From positions 434,001 through 498,000 of the forward strand of contig CANJKZ010000065.1 of the NCBI GenBank assembly GCA_947471745.1: a stretch of DNA of 64,000 bases, read 5' to 3'. This stretch comes from Closterium sp. Naga37s-1. Its lineage: Eukaryota; Streptophyta; Zygnematophyceae; Desmidiales; Closteriaceae. Made by a program: the position numbers and the translations under genes. How positions within the stretch are numbered: the first letter of the stretch is position 1; each line of letters starts with the position of its first letter. Under the pieces are notes generated by a model, which saw nothing but the letters and a program-made list of their open reading frames with translations, was not told where the DNA came from and made no database searches. Of the stretch, positions 21,860-32,500 are shown piece by piece.

Positions 21860-24800
21860 TCATGCCGTGAGCAATTGAGGAAAATTAGGCACAAGGCCTA
21901 ACACAGTAGAGAAGCGCTAATGATCACCAGGCGGAAGTGCCTTCGTGAATATACCAGCAGTATTGGCCCTAGTGGCCACGTACGCAAGACGAAGCTGGCC
22001 ACGCTGCTGCAACTCTCGAGCAAGGAAGTATCGCAGAGCGATGTGCTTTGTTGTGTGCTCCAGTCTGTGCTCCTGACACAAGGAAATCATGGCCTTGTTG
22101 TCTACGTACAGCACTGGAGGCGAACGAGGCTGCTCTCCCAAGTCAGTCAGTAGGTAGGTGAGCCAGCGTAGCTCCTGTGCAGCCATGGCCCCGACGTAGA
22201 TCTCAGCCTCACAACTGGAGCTGAGAACCGAAGACAAGCACGTAGACCGCCAGGAAACTGAGCCAGAACCGAGGCTGAAGGTGTAACCCTGTGACGACTG
22301 TTGCATAGCTGAGTCGTCAACCCAAGAAGCGTCTGCGTGACCAGTGAGGACAACTGGACCCCGTCCTCCAAGCACAAGCCCCATGCCCGACGTACTGCAC
22401 AAGTAACGCAATACCCTCTTCGCAGCATCCCAATGCACCTTTCGGTGCCTGCCGGGAGCCACGTAGCGAGCCAGAAGGTTGAGAGGGTACGCGAGGTCAG
22501 GTCGTGTGCACGTCATCAGGTACATGAGGCAACCCACAAGCTCTGGGTACGGACCACTCGGCTCTACGGACTCGTCCGAAGGTGGAGCTGAGAGCGAGTG
22601 GCCGGTAGACAGAGGAGTGGGCTGTGGCGAGGAGAACTGGAAGCCGAAGCGTTGAAGGACCTGGTGCACCATGTGTGACTGAGTCAGGGTGATGGTGCGC
22701 CGTGCTCTGTCACGGGTGATCTGCAAGCCAAGATAGCTACGTAGTTCACCCAGGTCAGTGTAGGTGTGTCTCTTCTGCAGCTCCGACTTCACAAGGGTCA
22801 GTGCCTCGGTGTCAGCAGTGGCAAAGACGAGGTCGTCGACGTAGACGAGGACATAGAACGGCGGCAGCGAAGTGTTGGTGCGTAGAAACAACGACGGGTC
22901 AGCAGTGGAAGGAGCAAACACAAGAGCCGCAAGTGTAGTCCTCAGTGTGTCGTGCCACTCGCGAGGCGCCTGGCGGAGACCGTAGACTGGCCGCCGGAGG
23001 CTCCACTGGGTACCTGCAGGAAACAACCTAGTGAAGCCAGGTGGGCGGCGCAGCCAGATCTCCTCGTACAGGCTGCACTGCAAGAAAGCTATGCTGAAGT
23101 CCAAAGAGTGCAACTCGTAGTCACGTTGAGCAGCGACGTGCAGCAACACCCGAAGAGTAGTCATCTTCGGGGTGGGGGAGAAGGTATGGAAGTAGTCGAC
23201 CCCCTGTCGCTGACTGAAGCCTCAAGCAACGTAACGCGCCTTGAAGGCAGGCGGAGAACCCGGCGGCCGCTTCACCCTGAAAATCCACATGCCATCGACT
23301 ATGTTCGCCCCAGGTGGGGGAACCTCGTCGACGTAGGTGCCTGTGGACTTCCAGGATGACATCTCGGCATCCATGGCTGCCTGCCACTGAGAGGAGTAAG
23401 GAGCCGTAATCGCCTCTGTGTAAGAGCGCGGGGTCGGGATGTCTGGTGCATCCGGGTCTCCCTCAGGGGCAACCATCATGGAAGCGAAACAAGGTACAGC
23501 AGCTGCAAGACACTCAAAGTCCTCCTGCCTGTCCTCAAGGACGTCCGTGCCAAGAGCACACTCACCCTCGACGGACGGAGGACTGGCAGACTCAGACTCA
23601 GCAACAAGAGCAGTGGCGTAGTCTAGACGACATGCAGCAGCAAAGTCAAACAGCTCAGCAACGAGGGCAGATGCAGCAACAGACTCAAAGGAAGGGTCAG
23701 TGACAGCAGTGGCAAGGAGACGAGAGATAGTGGGACTGGTAGCATGAGCGCAGTCAGACTCAGGGTCAGGGACCTCAGGAAGAGAGGACTGAGGAGGCGG
23801 CAGAGGAACACGCAGTGGAACAGAGGAAGGACGAAGTGCAATAGCGTACGTGCCGGGGACAGGAGGAGGACGCGAACGGGGAACGCGAAGAGTAGTGCGA
23901 ACAGGCAAGACAGGACGAGACGCAGGCTCACGACGCTCTGTAAGACCGCCGGACTGCTCAGTGTAAGGAGAAGGAGCAGGCAGTGGGGAGGCCGGTGGTA
24001 ACGGCAGCTGCGATTGGTCAGGCGGTGGACACATGAGGGGAGGAGTAAGGCTAGTAGAGGACGGGACACCAAGAACCTTCTGAAGCAGGGGAACAAAGTA
24101 CGGTCGCGGCCGCACAGTGCCTCCAGAGTCAACAGCTCCAGCTCCTCCAGCTGTAGCGCCTCCCGCCCCAGTGCCTCCAACTCCAGTGCCTCCAACTCCA
24201 GCTCCTCCAGCTCCAGCGCCTCCAGTGCCAGTGCCACCAGATCCAGCCCTCCAGCTCCAGCGCCACCAGCGCCAGATCCTCCAGCTCCAGCAGCTTCAGG
24301 CTCCGTAGGGTCTCCAGCAACAGCGCCCCCAACACCACCAGTCCCGGCAGCTCCAGTACCCCTGGTACGAGCACCTCTAGGACCAGCAGCCGCAGCACCT
24401 CCAGTACCACCAGCTCTAGCAGTAACTCCAACACCTCTAGCTCCAGCGTCTCCAGCGCCTTCAGCTCCAGTAGCTCCACTCCAAAGGCGTGCTTGCTGAA
24501 CAAGCCACTCACGCAGCTGCTGCGGAGACAGTCTCGGCGAAGCACCAGCAGGACCTCCAGACGAAGCAGCACCCTGAGGCTCAGCACCCCCAGACTCCGC
24601 ACCCTCCGACTCAGCACCCCCAGGCTCCACACCCGCAGGCTCAGCACCCACAGGCTCCTCACCCCCAGGCTCAGCACCCACAGGCTCCTCACCCCCAGGC
24701 TCAGCACCCCTAGAACCAGCACCCTCAGACTCCGCAACCCCCGGCTCCGCACCCCCAGACGCAACACTTCGAGCAGCATCTGAGCCGACAGCTACCTTAA

Positions 24801-27800
24801 CAGGCGCAGTACCAGGGAGAGAGTCTACCTGAGACACACCTGAGGGAGCAGGACCCTGGGGGGGGAGGGGGTCTACCGGAGGGGGACCTGGAGCAAGGAA
24901 GAGCGACAGGGGCGGGGGAGGGGCAGAGCGGTAGGGGAAGAGACGGTAAAAGGGAACCGACTCGTCAAACGTGACGTCCTGAGAGGGGAAGACATGGCGC
25001 GAGGTGGGGTGGTAAATCTGCCAGCTAGGTGCGTCAGGGGTAAAGCCAAGGAAGACGCACGGAATAGTGCGGGCGGAGAGCTTGTCCGCGGACGTATCGC
25101 GAACAAAGGCACGAGAACCCCAGACCCGAAACACCGACGCATCGCCAACCTTTCCCGTCCAACGCAGTGTACCGGACTGCAAACGGCCACAGAAAATGGG
25201 GAGCAGCCGCATGGATCATGGAGGTACGAGCGACCTCCATGACTAAGCCAATGCGGCGCTCAGCAATCCCATTTTGCTGAGGGGAGTCTTGAAGCGTGAA
25301 CGACTGGAGAATGCCCTCCCCAAGACAAAAGTCCCGCAAGAGGTCGGAGGAGAACTCACCACCTCTGTCAGAGTGCAGACGCAGGACAGGAAGGTCCGCA
25401 TGGAACTGCTCGCGGAGCTGGAGACGGATTTCGCGGATCCAAGGGATCAAGACATCAACGACCTGACCCTTGCTGCACAAGGGGAAGACCGTGGTGTACC
25501 GCGTGTAGTCGTCAACCACCAGCAGAAAGTAGCGCTCGTGACCCTGTCCACTGACGCGGGCTGGGCCCCACACGTCCATGTGGAGAGTCTGCAGGGGAGC
25601 AGTCGTTGGGGGAAACGAGGAGTGAGGAGCGGCGCGCTGCCGCCCCTCGACGCAAGGAAGGCAGGGCGGGGCAGGCGAGGGCGGGAGTGGAGACAGTGAC
25701 CTGGGAAGACCAGAGACAAGGAGACGGGAGTGCATGCCACGAAGGCGTGGTAGGGAGGGGTGACCCAGGCGGTGGTGCCACAGAAGAGTCTGGTGCGTCA
25801 GGAGGCGACACGACCAAGGGAGTGCTACCTGACCTGACGTGGACACCTGAGCAGACGCAGCTACCTGAGGAGGCTCGGTAGCCAGTGTGTACAGACTCGA
25901 CCCTTGCCGACGAGTGAACGTGGCCAGGTAATTGTGAGAGTACGCCGACGTTCGACATATTTCTCATTTCCATATTTTTACTCCATCTTATTCTCCTTAT
26001 TTTCCTCTTTCATTTGCACTTTATTTCACCTCAATCGGACTACTATTCTATTTTCTAGAGCTTTCCGATTATTTCACTTATTGGGTATTTTCGGCACCGA
26101 AATTTACATTATACGGCACCGACAGCACCGACAGTGGTGTACAAGGCGTAATCTCGCCATAATCCGAAGTGCCAATGGGCTTGCGTGCTTATGCGCACTT
26201 GTGATTATCTATTCTAGAAGAGCGCGTTCCCGAAGGTTCGGATTATCTGTTGTTTCTATGTATTTCTGAGTATAAATACGCCTTGTACTCACCTTTAGTG
26301 CAACATTCTCGAGTGGAAATTCGATCCTGTGACAGTGATGATCCGTCCGTGTACACGTGCAGATCGACACACGCTGACCCCCAGGAGTGGTGGTAGTGAC
26401 CATCGCAACCTGGAGGGCAGCGGTACTCACCAAGTTTGTAGAGAACGAGGGGAGGTGAAGACCAGACAGTGAGCCGGACGGAACCGCCGGACACGGGAGG
26501 ACAGTGGAGGAACGGGAAACGACCGGGCCCCCGGAGGAGTCAGCCAGACGGACCGGGACTGGTGCAGGGAGAGGAGTGAGAGTGGTGCTGTCATGAAAGA
26601 AACAGCGTGAGGCACCTGAGTCCAGCGTGAAGGTGTGCAAGGCCTGAGCAGGTGCAGTACCAGGGAGAACATACTCACTAGCACCTAGAGCAGCAGCGTC
26701 TATACCTGGGTCAGGCGGCACACACCGGTAACAGTCACCCTCAGCACTAGCAGACAAAAGCATACATAGCAGAAAGAATAGCATCATAGTCTAGGTCAAA
26801 GATCGCAACACCAGACCTACGCAGCTCTGCCCAGTGGGGACGCTCGACCTCGTCACCAAACTCAGCGCGCCAAGCATCGTCGAGACGGGAGTAGCAGCGG
26901 TGCTGCGTGTGCGCCTTCCCGCATGTCTGACCAGCACGGTCACCCGTGCGAATGACATACGGGCAGCTCACACTACCCCCAGACGCCCCACGCTGAAACA
27001 ACCACTCACGAAGCTGCTGGGGCGAAGTGCTCTCGCTCCGACGCTGCTGCCGATTCCGCTGGCCTCCTCTAGAACCTCCACGCCGAGCTCCAGTCCTACC
27101 GCCACCACTGCCACCGCTGCCACTACCGCCACTCCCACCGCTGCCTCCACCGCCGCCACCAACGCCCCCACTCCCTCCACCACTCCCACTGCTGCCACCA
27201 CCTCCACTGCCGCCACCGCCCCCACTGCTGCCCCCACCACCACCCCCGCTGCCTCCTCCACCACCCCTGCCACCCTTGCCCTTGCTGCTGCGGCGCTTTG
27301 CACTAGCAGAAGCAGCCCCGACATCCTAGTACTAAGGACGTCCATAGCAGCAGCAGAGGCGTAGGAGGGGGCAAGGGGGGAAGGGGAGCACCCCTCAAAG
27401 AAGGGCGTGCGCGGAGTGCCACGAGCAGCGCCTACAGCTACTATACTAGTCTCAGCTGCAAGGAGGTGCTGCTCGAGGAGGTCAACAGTGAGGGAGGTGG
27501 GGTCAAGGGAGAGGAAGTGGTCCCTGGCAGAGCGCAGAGAGTCAGGGAGGCGGGTGACTATAAAGTAGAGAGTGATGTACATCGGGGGCGGGTTCCTGTT
27601 AAGGAACTCTGCTGGGAGGGCAGCGTGGTAGCGAGTGTTGCTAGCGCGAAGGTGGGAAACCAGGTCCTCGACTGTTGCAAAGGCGGACAGCTCGGGGAAC
27701 AGGTAGGGCAGGAGGAGGCGGCCTAGAGCAGCAGTGGCGGGCGAGGAGTAGCGAGCGACTACAGCATCGTACAGGGCCTGTGCTGTCCTGTGCTGTCCGA

Positions 27801-28053
27801 AGTGAGCGCATTCGGCTAACGGCAGGTGGTTGCGAATGGCTAAGCGGGCAGCAGCGTCGCGAGTAAGCCACAGTGAGCAAGTCGCACTGTCAGCTGTGGC
27901 GGGAGGGGCGGTAGCGGCACCTGACACGAGGTCAAACAGCGAAACACTGTCCTTAGAGTCGCTCAGTAGGTACAGCTGCAGGTCGTCAAGCCACGTGTCA
28001 AACTGAATCGGTCTGCCCTCATGATCAAACGCAAGAACTCGAAGCGAAGCCAT
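21860..28053 (-). pseudogene. C3 gag-pol polyprotein remnant
   Basis: Gag starts at 28053 (WLDDLQLYLLSDSKDS). A frameshift in the Gly-rich part precedes the knuckle near 26890-26990 (C-x13-CGKAHTQHRC). Protease DSGASR is near 26600-26625. A 402-bp solo LTR interrupts the sequence at 25933-26334. Integrase carries a deletion of roughly 55 bp at about 25175 that joins AVRY to TALDGKGW out of frame. TGA at 23222-23224 replaces the Arg codon of ARYVARGF, exactly as in C1. YVDD is intact at 22832-22843. RNase H ends with a TAG for Gln at 21917-21919 and would otherwise stop at 21860. Confidence 0.9.
25933..26334 (+). mobile_element. Solo LTR of an unrelated LTR retrotransposon inside C3
   Basis: 402 bp of AT-rich sequence interrupts C3 pol where C1 and C2 are continuous. 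It starts TGTGAGAGTACG and ends CCTGTGACA (TG...CA). It is flanked by GTAAT (25928-25932) and GTGAT (26335-26339), a 5-bp duplication with one change. TATAAATACGCC at 26271 near the 3' side looks like an LTR TATA box and suggests plus orientation. No internal domain remains, as expected after LTR-LTR recombination. The parent family is not otherwise in this window; gypsy type is possible but unproven. Confidence 0.8.
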
Positions 28054-28159
28054 AGCGGCGCATCACGCAGAGTGGGGAGCGAAGAGCACAGGGCAGGCAG
28101 CAGCAGCAGCAACAGCAGCAGTAGTAGTAGCAGTAGCAGCAGCAGAGGGGCCGAGGGGC

Positions 28160-28439
28160 CGGGGGGCCAGTAGCAACGGCCCGAGGGGCCAGGGGGCCTA
28201 GGGGCGACGGGCCGGGAGGGGGCCTAGGGGCGATGGGTCGCGGGGCCAGGAACGAAGGGGGGCCCGAGGGGCCGGGGGCCTAGGGGCGACGGGCCGCGGG
28301 GCCAGGAGCAACGGGCCGAGGGGCCGGGGGGCCTAGGGGCTACGGGCCGCGGGGCCAAGAGCAACGGGGCCGAGGGGCCTGGGGCCTAGGGGCGACGGGC
28401 CGTGGGACCAGGAACAAAGGGGGCCGAGGGGCTGAGGGC
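28160..28439 (-). repeat. C3 leader array, gag-proximal part
   Basis: GGGGCCTAGGGGCGACGGGCC-type units, cut off by the C4 insertion and continued at 35795. Confidence 0.85.
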
Positions 28440-28444
28440 CTAGG

Positions 28445-28563
28445 TGTCAGATATATATGCCTTAGCCTATGTAGGCTGTAGTGGGGTAGACACTAAGGGG
28501 TACAGCTTTCATATTTGTATCTCACACTTTCCTAGTTCATTCATTCCTGTTTCATTCTTCACA
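28445..28563 (+). repeat. C4 5' LTR
   Basis: 119 bp, TGTCAGATATATATGCC ... CATTCTTCACA, containing GTGGGGTAGACACTAAGG and GGTACAGC. Confidence 0.98.
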
Positions 28564-28614
28564 TTGTATAGAGCGGGTTCCCACATGGGACCGTTCCTTC
28601 CTAAGGGCCCACCA
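28564..28614 (+). promoter_or_regulatory. C4 primer site, stem-loop and GGGCCCACCA box
   Basis: TTGTATAGAGCGGG lacks one C compared with the plant consensus TGGTATCAGAGC. The stem-loop GGTTCCC-ACAT-GGGACC (28576-28592, one bulged T) and GGGCCCACCA (28605-28614) follow. The stem sequence differs from C2/C3 but pairing is kept. Confidence 0.78.
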
Positions 28615-28689
28615 TAAGTAACATTTTTTTTTAGCTGCCCGAAGCGCGTCGCGCCCTGCCCTAAATTTTTTCGCGCCCCCCTAGCTGCC

Positions 28690-29400
28690 CCTACGCGATT
28701 CCTATGCGGCCCCTACGCGGCCCCTACCCGGCCCCTACGTGCCCCCCTGCGCGGCCCCTAATCCGCCCCTGACGCGGCCCCTAAGCCGCCCCTGACGCGG
28801 CCCCTACGCCGCCCCTGACGCAGCCCCTACGCCGCCCCTACGCGGCCCCTACGCCGCCCCTACGCGGCCCCTACGCCGCCCCTGACGCGGCCCCTACGCC
28901 GCCCCTGCCGCGGCCCCTACGCCGCCCCTGACGTGGCCCCTACGCCGCCCCTGACGCGGCCCCTACGCCGCCCCTGACACGACCCCTAAGCCGCCCCTGA
29001 CGCGGCCCCTACGCCGCCCCTGACGCGGCCCCTACGCTGCCCCTACGCGGCCCCTACGCCGCCCCTGACGCGGCCCCTACGCCGCCCCTGACGCGGCCCC
29101 TACGCCGCCCCTAAAACGGCCCGGCCCGGCCCTGTCCCTGACGCGGCCCCTACGCGGCCCCTCCGCCGCCCCTAAAAGGCCTCGGCCTCGACTCTGTCCC
29201 GGACCTGCCCCGGCCCCGACCCCGTCCCGGACCTGCCCCGGCCCCGACCCTGTCCCGGCCCCGTTGCTGCTCCGTCCCGGACCCTGCTCGGCACCGACCC
29301 TGTCCCGGACCTACCCCGGCCCCGACCCGGTCTCGGCCCCGTTGCTGCCCCGTCCCGGACTCTGTCCGGCCCCGACCCAGTCCCGAACCTGTCGGCTCCG
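28690..29400 (+). repeat. C4 leader array
   Basis: Tandem CGCCCCTGACGCGGCCCCTA units of about 20-40 bp (28700-29130), followed by CCCGGACCTGCCCCGGCCCC-like units to about 29400. C5 carries the reverse complement. Confidence 0.9.
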
Positions 29401-29534
29401 CCCCTGGTAAGAGCCTAGCCGGGCCGAGCCGCGCGGCCGAGCCCCACTGCGCTGCCGAGTCGCCCTGCCGAGTCGCACTGTCCTGCCTAGCTCAGTTGCA
29501 CTGCTGCCGCTGCTAGTCTGCTGCTGCTCCTATC

Positions 29535-32500
29535 ATGGCTAGTCCTAGTCTTCTCACCTTTGATGCTGAGGGTCGAGCGGTTGCCTTTGATGTCTGGCTA
29601 GATGATCTGCAGCTTTTCCTTCAGTGCGATAGCAAGGATGGCCTCTCCCTGTTTGACCTTACGTCGGGCGCCTCTACTGCCCCTGCTGCTGATGCTGACA
29701 GTACCGTTCGCTCGCAGTGGCTCACGCGCGATGCTGCTGCCCGCCTTGCTGTGCGCAGTCACCTACCGTCTACTGAGCGCGCGCACTTTAGTCAGTACAA
29801 GAGTGCTAAGACTCTGTACGACGCTGTAGTTGCACGCTACTCTTCCCCTGCCACTGCTGTGCTCAGCCGCCTCATGCTACCGTACCTGTTCCCTGACCTC
29901 GCTGCCTTTGCCACAGTCACTGACCTCATGATGCACCTCCGCACTAGTGACACTCGGTACCGCGCTGCGCTTCCTGCTGAAATCTGCGCCCAGAACCCCC
30001 CCCCCGTGTACATCACCCTCTACTACCTAGTCACTCGACTCCCTGACACTCTCCGCTCTGCCAGGGACCACTTCCTCTCTCTTTGCCCTACCACCCTCAC
30101 TGTCGACCTCCTCGAGGAGCGCCTCCTTGCAGCAGAGACTAGTATTACCCCTGTAGGCGCCTCTCGTGGTGACCCCCGTACCCCTTTCTTTGAGGGGTGC
30201 TCCCCCGTTCCTCTTTTGCCCTCTGTTGCCTCTGCTGCTGCTGTCGACCTTGTTGGCACCGAGTCGGTCAGCGCTGCGTCTGCTCCTAGTGAGAGGCGCC
30301 GCATCAGCAAGGGCAAGCGGGGCAAGGGAGCTGGAGGAGGTGGTGGGGGCGGCGGTGGTGGCGGTGGAGGCGGAGGAGGGGGTGGGGGTGGGGGTGGTGG
30401 CAGAGGTGGGGGCTTTGGAGGCAGCGGTGGAGGTGGAGGCGGCGGTGGCGGTGGCGGGAGGGGTGGAGGCGGCGGAGGCGGCGGTGGCGGAGGTGGAGCT
30501 AGCAGAGGCGGAGCAGTGCAGCGGGGACCCCAGCAGCAGCAGCGCTCTCGTGAGACCCCTTCACCCCAGCAGCTTCGTGAGTGGTACGCGGGGCGCCAGG
30601 GGTCTGGAGGTACTGGTCCCTGTACCTACGTCCTGCGCAGCGGCGACTGCACTGGAGAGCAGTGTGGCGGCCTGCACGCCACCCAGCGCTGCTTCGGTCG
30701 CCTGACGGACGCCTGGTGTGCCCAGTTCCCGGACGCCACTGAGATCCCTCGTTGGAGTGATCTGCTCAGGTCGGGGGTAGCTATCTTTGATCTTGACTTT
30801 GATGCTATTCTTGCTGCCATGTATGCTGTGTCTATTAGTGCTGAGGGTGACTGTTACGTGTGTGTTCCGCCTGACCCTGGTATTGAGGCTGCTGCTCTAG
30901 GTGCTAGTGAGTCTGCTGCTCCAGGTACTCGTGAGTCTGCTCCTCTAGGTGCTGGTGAGTCTGCTCTCTCAGGTACCGAGTCGGCTCAGGTCTTTCACAC
31001 CTTCACCCTCGACTCGGGTGCTTCCCGCTCCTTCTTTCGAGACCGCACCACCCTTACGCCGCTCAGTCGGCCGGTTGCGGTCTCCCTGGCAGACCCCTCT
31101 GGGGGTCCTGTCCTTGCTCGCTACTCCACTGTCCTCCCGTGTCCGGCGGCCCCGTCAGGCTCCCTGTCTGGTCTCTACCTCCCCTCGTTCTCCACGAACT
31201 TGGTGAGTGGTGCTGACCTTCAGGATGCCGGTGTTGACCAGTTCACTCCTGCAGGTCAGCGAGTGACCCACTGCACGTGTGCTCAGACGGGCCGCCACTT
31301 GGCCACGTTTACCCGTCGACCGGGGTCGAGCCTGTACACACTGACCACAGAGTCTCCTCCGGTTGCTGCGTCTGGTCAGGTAGCTGCGTCGAGTCAGGTG
31401 TTTGCTGCTGCGTCTCGGTCAGGTCCTGAGTCTGCCCCCTGCTCGTGTCGCCTCCTGTCCCACCAGACCCTCCTTTGGCACCACCGCCTTGGTCACCCCT
31501 CCTTGCCTCGTCTCCGAGGCATGGCCTCCCGTGTCCTTGTCTCTGGTCTCCCCCGGTCCCTCCCTCCCCTTCCCCCGGGGCCTGCCCCTACCTGCGTTCC
31601 CTGCGTCGAGGGGCGGCAGCGCGCCGCTCCTCACTCCTCCGAGTTTCCCCCCACAGAGGCTCCACTGCAGACACTTCACATGGACGTGTGGGGCCCAGCC
31701 CGCGTCCGTGGACAGGGTCACGAGCGTTACTTCCTGCTGGTGGTTGACGACTACTCGCGTTACACCACTGTCTTCCCCTTGCGCAGCAAGGGTGAGGTCA
31801 CTGAGGTGTTGATCGACTGGATCCGCGTTGCTCGTCTCCAGCTCAGAGAGCGTTTCGGCTCGGACTTTCCTGTTCTGCGTCTGCACTCCGACAGAGGCGG
31901 GGAGTCTTCCTCCGACCTTCTGCGAGCTTTCTGTCGTGCGGAGGGCATCCGCCAGACGTTCACGCTTCCGGCCTCTCCCCAGCAAAATGGGATTGCTGAG
32001 CGCCGCATTGGCATGGTCATGGATGTCGCTCGTACGTCCATGATCCATGCGGCTGCTCCCCATTTTCTGTGGCCGTTCGCGGTTCAGTACGCGGCGCATC
32101 AGATCAACCTTCAGCCCCGGGTCTCCCTGCCGGAGACCTCCCCTACTCTGCGGTGGACGGGGAAGGTTGGTGATGCGTCTGCGTTCCGTGTCTGGGGATC
32201 TCGAGCTTTCGTTCGAGACTTGTCTGCGGACAAGCTGTCCTCCCGTGCTGTTCCTTGCGTCTTCCTCGGCTTTCCCCCTGATGCGCCTGGTTGGCAGTTT
32301 TACCACCCCACCTCGCGTCGTGTTCTGTCCTCCCAGGACGTCACGTTTGACGAGTCGGTTCCGTACTACCGTCTCTTCCCCTACCGCACTGCCCCCCTCC
32401 CCCCCCCGCCGCTCTTCCTCGCGCCCGGTCCCCCCCCGGTAGACTCCCTCCCCCCTCAGGGTCCTGCCCCCTCAGGTGTGTCCCAGGTAGATGCAGTCGA

